DNA from: Trichomonas tenax
Taxonomy: Eukaryota > Parabasalia > Trichomonadida > Trichomonadidae
Length of the DNA: 64,000 nt
Assembly (NCBI GenBank): GCA_023091735.1
Contig: JALKBU010000187.1
Location: forward strand, 1 to 64,000
Reading direction: 5' to 3'
The notes beneath the pieces are model-generated. The model had not been told where the DNA came from and ran no database searches. It saw only the letters and a program-made list of their open reading frames with translations. Below are positions 18,664 to 28,432 of the stretch, piece after piece (the stretch's first letter is position 1; each line of letters opens with the position of its first letter). The translations under genes were made by a program, and so were the position numbers.

Positions 18664-19131
18664 ATGCAACTCTTTGGTGGCGATCCACGACTTGTATATG
18701 TCGAAACCATCCTAAGTATCAACAAATATTATTCGATATTAGTAATCCTCCTATTTTTATGTCTTGTACCAACGAGAACTTCAGATGAAACTTTCATATC
18801 AATGTACATTTTATTCTCGATCTTAGAAATCATCAGAATGGGTTTATTTACACAATACAGATCAGGAAACGTTCAATTATTTATCATTTTCATCATCTTG
18901 ACATTAATCCCTACAATTGTTCTCGATATTCTTTGGCTCTTCTTCGTAGAGTCGCGTACAGCATTCGACTACATATCCATGAGTGCCATGGCTATAATCC
19001 ACATCTGTGCCCTCATTGGAGGTGTTGTTGGCGTAATTAAGCTAAATAACTACTCCACGAGATTCTATAGATTCCGCTATGGTGTTCCTACAGCTGATGC
19101 TATTGATACTGCTCCTGTTGTTGCCGATTAA
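18664..19131 (+). CDS. TMEM17/TMEM216-like four-pass membrane protein
   Basis: A 155-residue protein with four hydrophobic helices (about 20-38, 46-64, 72-92 and 106-126). The second helix, YILFSILEIIRMGLFTQYRSGN, resembles the conserved (L)IEVIRLYLGYxGN segment of the Transmemb_17 family. That family includes TMEM17 and TMEM216 of the ciliary transition zone, so a basal-body or flagellar role is plausible. The frame is open for 45 bases upstream without another ATG, and the Inr at 18636 supports this start. A sequence CTAAAAATTGCAG just upstream could be read as a splice acceptor, but no convincing donor was found. Moderate confidence. Confidence 0.5.
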   Translation: MQLFGGDPRLVYVETILSINKYYSILVILLFLCLVPTRTSDETFISMYILFSILEIIRMGLFTQYRSGNVQLFIIFIILTLIPTIVLDILWLFFVESRTAFDYISMSAMAIIHICALIGGVVGVIKLNNYSTRFYRFRYGVPTADAIDTAPVVAD

Positions 19132-19283
19132 ACTTGTTTATTTTTCTATAACTAGGAAAATATGTAATTATATTTTCATATTCATCAGAAATCAAAAATT
19201 AAGATATTTGTTAAAACAAAATATCGGTTGTTTGCGATATGTAAAATTTATAGAAATGTTTAATACAACAATTTTGAGATAAA

Positions 19284-19619
19284 TTACATGTATTCTTCAG
19301 ACTCTCCCGAGATTGACAATAAGTCGTGAAGATTTTCGGCGATAACTTTTGCCTCCCAAGAAGCAATTGCTAATTGATCGACTCCTGGTCTGCGTGTTGG
19401 TGTTTGCACGTTTGAAATAGTATCGAGTTCGCTCTTTATAATTTCCTGGACCTTGTGGAGTGCTATGTAGTAAGAATACGAATTTTTGAAAAACTCTTGT
19501 TTCTTTTCTGTTGTATTTGCTTGAATTTCCTTGAGCTCCTTGATCGCCTGGGCAGCATTAGTGAGGACTTGGATCACAAGATCCTCCGCTTCCTCGAGTC
19601 TGTCAAGTCTCCCACTCAT
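19284..19619 (-). CDS. MED11: Mediator subunit 11-like protein
   Basis: A 111-residue, all-helical protein. It starts RLDRLEEAEDLVIQVLTNAA and continues with an ELK...KKQEFF helix and LHKVQEIIKSELDTI. This matches the order and spacing of Med11 (RLxxLxxIExxIxxILQxA, then a helix, then VQxxLxxQI). The family is normally 110-130 residues, so the length fits. Med11 pairs with Med22 in the Mediator head and contacts TFIIH and RNA polymerase II initiation factors. The assignment is by eye on a short helical protein, so another helical family is possible. The gene is compact, and its upstream spacer to the TMEM17-like gene is about 150 bp. Confidence 0.5.
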   Translation of the reverse strand: MSGRLDRLEEAEDLVIQVLTNAAQAIKELKEIQANTTEKKQEFFKNSYSYYIALHKVQEIIKSELDTISNVQTPTRRPGVDQLAIASWEAKVIAENLHDLLSISGESEEYM

Positions 19620-20021
19620 CTAACTATCTTATCGTCCCCCTGTATTAATTTGTAATACCCTTTTATATGAAAAACAAAGATATACACATTGATTATATAA
19701 GCAACCATTTTGTTTCTTGTGTGAAAAATACATGCTACCTATTGTATAGTATATATGGTTATTTAAATACTTGAAAATATTAAATTTCTGTCTATTATAA
19801 ATGAATTTCCAGAAAAAAAATTGCTTTATAATGGTCATTCAAATGTCTAATTTGAATTTCATTTCATCAAGATAAATACTACAGTAGGGGCTGCTGGATT
19901 TATTGCAGATATTGGCTGCTGAATTTACTAATTTTGATTCTATCATTTCAAATACTCATGAAGAAATATAGAAGAAAAACGATTAAATTGCTCATTCTAA
20001 CTTGATCTTTACTTAAATGAT
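19620..20021. other. Intergenic, nothing recognised
   Basis: About 400 bp of AT-rich spacer between the Med11-like gene (its 5' side) and the 3' end of the PreA-like gene. Confidence 0.6.
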
Positions 20022-21119
20022 TTAGCCCTGGATGCTGATAGCGTTTGTTGGGCAGCGAGTGTAGCAGAGACCGCAGCGGAAGCACTTGTCGCCTTCGCAC
20101 TTAGCAATGCCGTCCTGGAGGGTGAGGGCCTCGTAGAGGCAAGATGTGACGCATGTGCCGCATCCGACGCACTTAGACTCATCGATCTTTGGTGGGTTGT
20201 GTTGAGCAAGTGGTTCGTGCTTGAGACCAAGTCCGATGACCTCGTGGATGTCCTTGTAGCCGTGCTCCTGGAGCCACTGGCTCATTTCTTGAGCGATACG
20301 GCCATAGACATCACGGCCCTCAACGATAGCAGCTGTGCAGATACCAAGAGCCTGAGCACCAGCCATGAGGAACTCGATCGCATCGCGGCCGTTGGAAATA
20401 CCGCCAACACCGACGACTGGGAGATCGATCTCCCTGCAGACGTCGTAGACGACACGGAGAGCGAGTGGCTTGATAGCTGGGCCGGAAACCCAACCGTACT
20501 TGGATGTGGAGCCCATGAATGGAGCACCCTTGCGCTCGATATCGAGGGCGAGTGTTGGGCCGAAGGAGTTGACGCAGACAACGCCTGTAGCGCCGGCTTC
20601 CTTAGCAGCACGAGCAGCCTTTGGAGCATCACGGAATGGTGAAAGCTTGACGAAGACTGGCTTGCCATCGGAGCCATTGATAGCGGCTCTGATTGCGTCC
20701 TGCATTGGCTTTGGATCATCACCAATGTAGTGTGTTGAGAGCTCAAGGCCATCGCAGAATGGAGCGACCTTTGGAGCCATCTTAGCGATTTCATCAGCTG
20801 TGTAGCCCATGGAGCAGATCATTGGGATCTTAGTCTGGTTGCAAGCCTCACGGATCTTTGGATACTCGTGATCGAGCCACTGTTCTGGTGTCAACTCTGT
20901 CCAAAGCTCTGTGTTGAGGAAGTACTTGTGGTCCTTGGACTCGTACATGTTTGGCTGTGGGACCTTAGCGGCGGCAACAGAGATTGTCTTTGTGACCATA
21001 ACGCCGCAGCCGCCTTTGATGCAGTCGATGCATGCCTTGGCATCGCGGACTGGTGGGCCTGGAGCTGGCATGAGTGGGTTCTTGACATCGAATCCAACAA
21101 ACTTTGTCTTCAACGACAT
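20022..21119 (-). CDS. PreA-like flavoprotein with two [4Fe-4S] clusters
   Basis: A 365-residue protein resembling the C-terminal half of dihydropyrimidine dehydrogenase, or bacterial PreA: an FMN-binding dihydroorotate-dehydrogenase-type barrel (about 1-295), then a ferredoxin domain. The two clusters use Cys317/320/323/327 and Cys346/349/352/356. The barrel has the phosphate-binding GVGGISNGRDAIEFLMAGAQ. Where DPD has its catalytic Cys (LSCPHG) this protein reads LELSTHYIG and has no Cys, so the substrate may not be a pyrimidine. Codons are strongly GC-biased, the sign of a highly expressed trichomonad gene. The start is fixed by TCACTT ten bases before the ATG. Anaerobic redox role inferred; bacterial ancestry is likely for this family. 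Confidence 0.8.
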   Translation of the reverse strand: MSLKTKFVGFDVKNPLMPAPGPPVRDAKACIDCIKGGCGVMVTKTISVAAAKVPQPNMYESKDHKYFLNTELWTELTPEQWLDHEYPKIREACNQTKIPMICSMGYTADEIAKMAPKVAPFCDGLELSTHYIGDDPKPMQDAIRAAINGSDGKPVFVKLSPFRDAPKAARAAKEAGATGVVCVNSFGPTLALDIERKGAPFMGSTSKYGWVSGPAIKPLALRVVYDVCREIDLPVVGVGGISNGRDAIEFLMAGAQALGICTAAIVEGRDVYGRIAQEMSQWLQEHGYKDIHEVIGLGLKHEPLAQHNPPKIDESKCVGCGTCVTSCLYEALTLQDGIAKCEGDKCFRCGLCYTRCPTNAISIQG

Positions 21120-21125
21120 AGTTTA

Positions 21126-21131
21126 AAGTGA
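21126..21131 (-). promoter_or_regulatory. Initiator TCACTT of the PreA-like gene
   Basis: The minus strand reads TCACTT with the A of TCA ten bases upstream of the ATG. Motif and distance agree with known trichomonad initiators and their very short leaders. Confidence 0.7.
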
Positions 21132-21811
21132 AATGAAATTATTTTCACAGAATTTCATCGTTTTGCAACTATTCAATTTTTGTGAATAAAAAAACAATGA
21201 AATTGGACTTGTTTCGAACTTTTTATTTCATATTTAGATAAATCTCCATTTGTGTATCATTTCTATCATATTTTTGGACGGATTTGATTGTTTTGGAAAA
21301 TTTCTTACGTCGATCGAAAAATAGTTTTATAGCGCTATAAAATTGATTTTAGACTTATAGCTTTGACACTAAAAATGCATATAGCACATGAACATACCTA
21401 TATTCGATAAAAAGTTGATTTGATTCTATCGATTCTTTTCCTCATCGGAAAAATATTCAAACATAAAAACTCAAAATATTCAACTATAATTATGACAACA
21501 CTATTTGCATCATAATTTTGTAGAGATAAATGATGACAAAATTACTTAATTCATGGAAAACCTGTCAATCAATATCTGACTTTGGTATTGAATGCTTCAT
21601 CTGTTGTTATTATAATCTAATTATTATGGTATATCATTCAGCACATTTGTAGCAAATGCTAACAAAGAGATTTAGAAATTTGTGATTTCCAATTTGAATC
21701 AATCTGAATACGTTTCATATATGAGGGATCTTCTGTTGTAGATGATGTTAATGTTCAAAGATTAAATAAGGTGTGAGTTAGAGCAAAGAAAAACATGAAT
21801 TTTTAAATAAA
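21132..21811. other. Intergenic, 680 bp
   Basis: Apart from the palindrome at 21325-21342, I see no coding frame or repeat here. Confidence 0.6.
21325..21342. repeat. 18-bp perfect palindrome
   Basis: TTTTATAGCGCTATAAAA is its own reverse complement. It lies in the spacer between the PreA-like and gamma-tubulin genes, about 200 bases upstream of the former. It could bind a dimeric factor or be chance. Confidence 0.4.
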
Positions 21812-23206
21812 TTAGGCAGCCAGGAAATCTTCCTTTTCTGCGCGCTGGTATTCATCTATCATACTCATGACAACGTTGCAGGAATCCTCAAGCTCTGTCT
21901 TTGGATTGGATCCGAGAACTGAAGCGTTTGTCTTTGTGAATTCATTAAGATAGGCATCTGTCTTAATGAGTCCCTTGTAGTCGTCAATGATTCTCTTGAA
22001 GAGCTTGACGATGTTAGTGTGATTTGCAAGCATAAGGCCAGAAACTCTGTTTGGCATAGCCACGTATGGAGACTTTCTGGACAAAGCAAGCTGAATGGAA
22101 GCTGGGCCCCATGGAATGAACCTCAGCTTCTGATTTTCGTGGATTTGTCTCAAAGCGGAGTGAATTTCTGTTGGATCAATCTCTCCCTGAAGAATGTTCA
22201 AGATAGACATGTACAAGCCATTGCTCATCTCTGTGCTAACCATGATATTCTTCTGATCGAGCAAGCGGTTCATGACTTCAATAACTGATGTCTTCTGGAT
22301 GTACTGGCGGATGGATGGAAGCGTAATTGGTGTATATCCTGTCATAAGGAAGTGGCACTTCGGTGTTGGAACTAATGGAGCCAAAAGAGAGACTAAATCG
22401 TTGTTTGAATACGATGGGAATCTAAGCGTAGCTGTTGTAGCAGCCATAACGTTAGAAACGAGCATGTTCATTTCTCTGAATGAAGATGTGTTTCTCTTAA
22501 ATGTGAATCCATCGCCAACTTCGTCTTCTTCCTTCTTCTTTGAGATGCCGCCTGGTGTCTTAGGGTTAGTGATGTTAGCGAGGGCTGTGTTATCAAGAAC
22601 AACGACCGCATCGCAATTATTTGTCAATCTCTTCAGTGTAAGAACGCTGTTGTATGGTGCGACGACGACATCTTTGTCTTCTGCACCTGGAAAAACTGAG
22701 TATGAGATTGTTGTAGCTTTCTTATACTCATCAGATAATTTTTCAATGAGAAAAGATCCCAAACCAGAACCTGTACCACCACTGATGGAGTGTGTAAAGA
22801 TGAAACCTTCCAATGCATCAGCAACTTCGACTTCACGACGAACCATTTCAGAGAAAATTTCGTAATTTGCTTCGCCTTCAGCATAACCTGTACCCCAGAC
22901 GTTACCAGCACCACTACCTTGTGAGCCGATGAAAATATTTTCAGGATTGAAGAAATCTGAGAGTTCTGACTTTCTAATTCCAGAAATAACTCTTGGTTCA
23001 AGATCGATCAAAATAGCTCTAGGAATGTATCTTCCATCATCAGCGGAGTAGAAGAAGACGTCTTTTCTGTCTTCAAGTGTGTTTTCTGGCTCCTTTAATA
23101 CACCATCTGGACCAATGCCGTGTTCTGTGGACAATGTCTTCCAGAATTCCAGACCAATGGAGTTGCCGCATTGTCCGATCTGAAGGGTGATGATCTTTTT
23201 ACTCAT
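21812..23206 (-). CDS. TUBG: Gamma-tubulin
   Basis: A 464-residue gamma-tubulin. N-terminal IITLQIGQCGN, the tubulin signature GGTGSGLG (143-150), the nucleotide-loop region YNSVLTLKRL and the C-terminal IPWGPASIQLALSRKSPY are all diagnostic of gamma rather than alpha or beta. An upstream in-frame ATG at 23260 would add 18 residues, but the initiator TCACTT lies inside that extension. Translation therefore starts at 23206 with MSKK. Relative to human gamma-tubulin there is a charged insertion of roughly 20 residues (about 214-240, KKKEEDEVGDG) after the helix ending in ALANI. It nucleates microtubules at the basal bodies and spindle poles. Confidence 0.95.
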   Translation of the reverse strand: MSKKIITLQIGQCGNSIGLEFWKTLSTEHGIGPDGVLKEPENTLEDRKDVFFYSADDGRYIPRAILIDLEPRVISGIRKSELSDFFNPENIFIGSQGSGAGNVWGTGYAEGEANYEIFSEMVRREVEVADALEGFIFTHSISGGTGSGLGSFLIEKLSDEYKKATTISYSVFPGAEDKDVVVAPYNSVLTLKRLTNNCDAVVVLDNTALANITNPKTPGGISKKKEEDEVGDGFTFKRNTSSFREMNMLVSNVMAATTATLRFPSYSNNDLVSLLAPLVPTPKCHFLMTGYTPITLPSIRQYIQKTSVIEVMNRLLDQKNIMVSTEMSNGLYMSILNILQGEIDPTEIHSALRQIHENQKLRFIPWGPASIQLALSRKSPYVAMPNRVSGLMLANHTNIVKLFKRIIDDYKGLIKTDAYLNEFTKTNASVLGSNPKTELEDSCNVVMSMIDEYQRAEKEDFLAA

Positions 23207-23233
23207 GTTTAGCCAACAAAAAATAAAATTAAA

Positions 23234-23239
23234 AAGTGA
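23234..23239 (-). promoter_or_regulatory. Initiator TCACTT of gamma-tubulin
   Basis: The A of TCACTT is 31 bases upstream of the ATG at 23206 and downstream of an alternative ATG at 23260. It therefore decides the start of translation. Confidence 0.6.
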
Positions 23240-23399
23240 ACGTTTATTAATTCGGAGCATTGCTCAAAATGAGCTAAGAAGGTCTAAAATCTCATGGTTG
23301 TGCCTCATTTCAGCTATCTGAAGCGAAGCTCTTTAAAAATATGTTGAATATTAAATTTGATTAATAAATTACAAAATATAACAATAAATTTGATTACAT

Positions 23400-25176
23400 T
23401 ATGATGACCAGGATTTGTATATGATGAATTCTCTAAAAATAATAATGAATGCTTCCATAAATTAAATATGAATATATTTTCACAATGATGAACATAATGA
23501 GTGAAATAATGAACTTTATGTCCTTTTGTCTTATCAGCTCGATTCTGGAGAAGTATTCTAACAATTTCAAGCAGATTATTTTCACAAGCATAGTAAATAG
23601 GAGAGATTTCATGAGTTATTATAATGAATTGTATAACTTGATATAATGAATATAAGAAGTATAAAAATGAACGCTATAAGAATAAAAATGAACAAGTTGA
23701 ATGAATGATGAATTCCAAATGCAAAAATATTGAACAAATCCATCTCCATGATGAATTAAATGAACTACTGTTTGCGCATAACCTTTGTTTAAATCAGCTC
23801 CATGCTCGATAAGATAGTTAATAAATTCAATATTTCCTTTAGTGATTGCCATATAAAGTGGTGAAATCTCGAAATCAAAAAATGAAATATATTTTGATAA
23901 GAAGAAAATGAACTGCAAATGCATGAATATATAAATAAACTACAAAAGCAAATCCACCAAATGTTTGTAATTAACTCCCTAAATATAATGATGAAAACCA
24001 TTTTAGAATGATTAATATTTGTCTTTCCAGTATTGATGTCTATTCTTTGGTTCATTAAGTACTTAACCATATCAATATTTTCATTTTCAACACATGCTGC
24101 TAATGGAGTATATGCATCATATGTTTCCATCAACTTGTAGCCGCTCTTGATATAGAAGATGGCAGGCTTTATATTGAAATAAAGTATGCATTCAGCAACA
24201 GTGACTCTTTCTTGGGGATAGTTCTTAAGCAAGAAGTCTGCAATTCTATCTCTTCTATATTGTAATGCAGTTCCAAGGCAAGATTCAAAACTCACTCCTT
24301 TCTGTTGAAGAATTCGTATAATTTTATAATCTCCACTTTGAATAGAGAAATGGCAAATTTTAGAATCATATTTCACATTATTCAATATCAATTACTTGAA
24401 GCATGAAACAGATCCCATCTTCGCAGCATATTCAAGCATGCTCAGGCATTCTTCATTCTGTTGGTTAAAATCAAAACCCACAGAGGAAGATATCAGTTGT
24501 AATATATTGCAAACATCATTAAAGATGAAACTCCATAGTGTATCATCTTCTGGCTTCAGAACATAGCTTAGTTCTATCTTAATATTTGTATTATATTTAT
24601 TTGTTATTTGATTAAATAATGGAATCAGCGTATCTGTTAATTTTGGTCTTTTACTAAGCGCAGATATGATGCATCTCAGCGCAAAATTAGTGTTATTCGG
24701 TCTCTTGTCAAGAATATCAAATATTTGGTTCGAAAAAAAACAGAATTTTCAGAATCAAAATGATATATGAACTCTTCGAGATCAGATATATGCATCAATT
24801 CCTATGGAATCTCTGTTGAATAGATTTCTGCGCCTTTTGTATCACCAATTGGCCCAGAAACTAATCTTTTCATCCTTATAAAAATTATATTAACCTTATT
24901 CATTCGAGATTTTATCCGTTCAAAATTTTTGTCAAATCAAAATATTCCAAGCTATAAACACCATGATATTTTAGAAGAAAATATGCAGAATCGAATATAT
25001 CATTGAGGCATAGTTTACCATGATCCTGGTGGCCCGAAGAAGTTTTTAAATAGTTCGATTCCCTCAGAACTTTCATTTCACATTGCAGCTTCGAAAGTAA
25101 TACGAGAAACTGTTGGAAATTCCGGAATAACAATGGTAAAATGGCTATTGAAGACAGCGATGTCAGTGGTGAACAT
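23400..25176 (-). pseudogene. Ankyrin-repeat (DUF3447-type) protein pseudogene
   Basis: Reading from an ATG at 25176, several frames and stops together spell a trichomonad ankyrin protein. There is a broken N-terminal domain, a DUF3447-like helical part (24.4-24.7 kb) and a better kept frame 24391-23990 with EYAAKMGSV-like and TPLAACVENENIDMVKYLMNQ repeats. Two further units follow: SPLYMAITKGNIEFINYLIEHGADLN (about 23.85 kb) and SPIYYACENNLLEIVRILLQNRAD (about 23.6 kb). Each ankyrin unit is separated from the next by about 100-200 bases of non-ankyrin DNA rich in ATGAA on the plus strand. Frameshifts and stops show that the gene is dead. Intact relatives are scaffold or binding proteins of unknown partner. 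Confidence 0.75.
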
Positions 25177-25554
25177 TATGATTATATATTTCACGATTTA
25201 TAGTCCTTTCACATCTTTCAAAATTTGGGTATAGAAAAGAAAACTTTAATTCATAAACAATGAAATAAAACTCAATGTACATATATATGATTTGAATAAT
25301 TTGTTTTTATATCATAATTTGTTCAACTTTCTGAGTCAGAAAACTAAATGACTTTCTATATCATAAGCATATAAATGAAAGAATTAAGCAAAGCTTTTAT
25401 TAATACAATCAACTCATGATATATCCCCTAAGCATGAATAATTTACCTGTAGGTATAAATCTTAATGCTGTTTTATAAAATTGATTGGAATGAGAGTTGA
25501 TTTAGAATTGTGAATTCTTATCATTGTGATGATTTTTTAAACAATAAATAAAAA
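25177..25554. other. Spacer between two pseudogenes
   Basis: AT-rich, with no recognisable frame. It probably includes decayed 3' sequence of the adjacent Pmp-like relic. Confidence 0.5.
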
Positions 25555-26570
25555 TCAAGAATAAAAAAATGAAATTGTTGCAACAAAATGAAAAGAAACG
25601 AAATTATTACCGGGATTTTGTGTTTTGTTATTATTGATAACGTTATTAGTGAAAATAAGAGGAATTTCTGCTTGGCATTCGAAAGTAGAGAAGTGAGAAA
25701 GAAGAACTATGAATGGATCATTAAGAGTATTTCTGACTGTTGGATTGTTATCGTCAGGCTGCTGATCTGAAATATAGCAGTACTCAATTATCATCGTTCC
25801 ACTTTCTTTGTCGAATCTCTGTGGATTCCTAGTGTTACCTTGGAAACTGCAGTTAGAAATAATAGTGTTGAGAGTTTCTGAACGAATAAAACCAGCAGTA
25901 GAACCAGTAGATCCTAAATTATATAAAAAATTACAATAACGAATAAAAAAAGAAGTAGTGGATGATGAACCATAAACATAACCAGAAGCATAACCACTAT
26001 TACCGCTTTGTGAATTATTTGAAAAAGATGAATGTGTGAGAATGGAATCACTTCTCACATGGCTAAAATAGAATAAACAAGCATAATTAACACGTGCATA
26101 TGATGTGTTAATGTTGGATACATTTGATGGCCCATAGCAGCAAAAATTATATTTGCCTTGGTCGGTGTCATCACCAGAATATGAAATAGATGAATCGAAA
26201 AGTTTATTTTGATAATTATATGAAGAAATAATTGAATATGAAAACAATCCATAACTGGAAGTCTTTGATCGATAGCTGCAGACTCTGTTTTGTGAAAATT
26301 GGCCATCGTTGCTGAAAAAAACACTTCCTCCATTGCCGCTGCTGGAACAACGCGAATATGAAGTGTCTTCGATAAGAACAAGAGTTGATGATGTCATTGA
26401 AGGGAGGTTTATCGATGTACTCCGTTGATCATGGAATAGGCAATGAAATACGTAATAACGAGTTTGACTTCCTTGAGAAACAGGATCTGAGCTATATTTA
26501 AAGCTAACTTCTGGTTCGCTGTTCGGATAGAATTCTTCCCATGAGAGGTGAAATGTGAACAAATATCAAC
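25555..26570 (-). pseudogene. Pmp-like beta-helix surface protein relic
   Basis: A long open frame of 335 codons, without an ATG at its 5' end (it opens at a TTG just after a stop) and without the membrane segment expected at the C-terminus. The protein is rich in Ser, Asn, Tyr and Gly with the motif GNGGSVFFSNDGQFSQNRVC, followed by strand-like repeats ending in Asn/Ser turns (SNNSQSGNSGY, ISNCSFQGN). This is typical of trichomonad Pmp-like beta-helix surface proteins. It is truncated at both ends. Its N-terminal part and leader align with the relic at 37281-37635. Its 5' flank is interrupted by the element at 26612-27628. Confidence 0.65.
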
Positions 26571-26611
26571 TTGCGGAGAAAAACTCAAAATACATATAAA
26601 AATACCTTGAA

Positions 26612-27628
26612 TTTTTTTCTCGTTTACTCTTTTGAGTTTTGCGGTTTTTAACGAGTGACCCCCCTATAGATCAGATCTGATAAAACATTTACGTGCCTTT
26701 CTGTGGTTCTGTTTACAGTGGTATCAATAATATCTCTGCAAACAAAGACCAAGCCGCTAATCCAATATGATTTTGCTTAAACAAACACTATCTTGTATTG
26801 GAAGATGATGGAAGCTCTTCTCTTATCTATTGTAGGTATAACTGCATGTTAATAATATAGATGTAGCCTATATTAAATCTCAGAATTTAGAAATATATTA
26901 ACAAAATCAATTATAATTAATACATTCATAAAAAGTGTGATTATATATTATTATTTTAAGAATACGAGACTCTGTTTTTGTATTTTTAAAAAAGCAATAA
27001 TTTAACTTATTTAGTATTTCCATTTATTTTAATATGAAATTGGTGCTTTTCAGGGGTGCTGAGTATGTTTATAGCATTTGCTTGTCTATTTAAGTTGAGG
27101 ATCACGATGCTTCCATGAGATTTCATCGAATTTTGTCATGTAAAATAACAAAAGTCACCATTTTCGACACTTATTATCCGACATTTGTCAAGTAAAGTAG
27201 AAAATTTGATATGTAATGTTCCCAATAAACAAATATAATGTGAATTTGAGAAAGCATAATGGTATGTATGCGCGATACATGAGCAAAGGAATACCGTTTG
27301 ACTTCTGCGCGTAGCGTATTTTTCTTTTCTATTTTTTTGATTTTTCTAGGCGAACTCTAGCAAAAATAAGCGAGCGAACGCTATAATAGTGAGATGTATT
27401 TGTTATAATCATCAAAGAGATTCATAACAGAAGCCCATTAATGATTTGTAATGGGTTTTTGTTTGTAATCATACATGATTAAGTAATATATTGCTAAGAT
27501 CATGAAACAGATTGCACCACTAGAATCAGCACCCCCAAAAAGCACGTAAATGTTTCATCAGATTCGTCCAGGAAGGGGGGTTACTCGTTAAAAATCGCAA
27601 AACTCAAAAAGGTCAACGAGAAAAAAAA
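26612..27628. mobile_element. 1-kb element with ~95-bp terminal inverted repeats
   Basis: The ends are imperfect inverted repeats. Both read CTCGTT(T/G)AC, then TTTTGAGTTTTGCG, then TTTTTAACGAGT(G/A)ACCCCCC, and both continue to CATTTACGTGC. The match extends about 95 bp from each end. No ORF of useful size is inside, so it is non-autonomous. A clear target-site duplication is not visible because the ends abut T and A runs. It lies between the Pmp-like relic and the RSPH9 relic. Comparison with the empty second locus (37.2-37.7 kb) suggests that it inserted into the upstream region of the Pmp-like gene. Confidence 0.65.
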
Positions 27629-27689
27629 GTGGAGCCATAAAAATAATGAAAAGTGACTAATCAAATTAATATTTTTGAATTTAATCAAC

Positions 27690-27930
27690 AAAAACAAATA
27701 AAATAGCTGTAAGAACATTTATTTATCAAAAAATTATGCGAATTAATGAATATTTTTTAAAGAATTTTCATTTCAGGAGGTTTGTGTGCTCAAGCATTGC
27801 TCCAACCAAGGCCAAGCTTGTGAAGTTGATAAAATCCTTTTCATTGTTATGCAAATCCTCTCATCACACATTTGCTAAATTCTGGGACAAAAACGAAGAA
27901 ATAGATAGAGATTATCTAATTACTGTTTGA
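27690..27930 (+). pseudogene. RSPH9 5' fragment, duplicated relic
   Basis: The frame IAPTKAKLVKLIKSFSLLCK then SSHHTFAKFWDKNEEIDRDYLITV (from about 27790) aligns with residues 17-62 of the intact RSPH9 gene at 36167-37150, then ends in TGA. The upstream bases 27700-27750 also align with the region upstream of the intact gene (AAGAACATTTA, AATTATGCGAATTA). A piece covering promoter and first exon portion has therefore been copied. There is no acceptable start Met in register, and nothing homologous follows the stop. It is non-functional. Confidence 0.75.
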
Positions 27931-28432
27931 TGCACAAGCATATCAATGGAAACTTGCATCACATACCTATGTGTTGTGTTTGTATTAATTCAGATTCAAT
28001 TCTCAGAACTGTAAATAAAATATCGCAATAAAGGAGTGAGATTTTAAAGAAAACCTAAATTCTGCTGTTGACTTCGAATAAAAAGATTTAAAGAAAGGGA
28101 TGTGTGAATAAATTCTCAATTCTTTTAATTTTAATGAGTTATTTGTCCGAAAAGCAAGAAAGTGATAGCCCATAGTTATTTTAAATTCAATTCAAAAAGA
28201 GAAAATAATCATACACATTTTCATTAATCAATTTTTCGACATGAATTATGATGCGCCAAAATATGTCATGTAAATCTGTATGACAAAAAATTGGCAAAAA
28301 TTCAGTTTATTTTATAAATATTTGCCGGGATTTGAATTTTCGACTTATTTATTCAAACAGGACAACAAAGATCCAAAAACAAAAGAAAATAAAAATGAAA
28401 AGTGGAGACCGTTTACCTAATTCTTCAAAAAA
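27931..28432. other. Intergenic, leader of the coiled-coil gene
   Basis: AT-rich. A GTCATGTAAA motif at about 28265 is the only notable feature. No frame was seen. Confidence 0.5.

Noticed and set aside
20199..20642. 147-codon plus-strand ORF antisense to the PreA-like gene
   Set aside because: GC-biased codons of the real gene open the opposite strand; there is no protein signal.
25050..25066. GTTCGATTCCC-like tRNA B box
   Set aside because: No A box or cloverleaf could be folded around it, and it lies in the ankyrin pseudogene.
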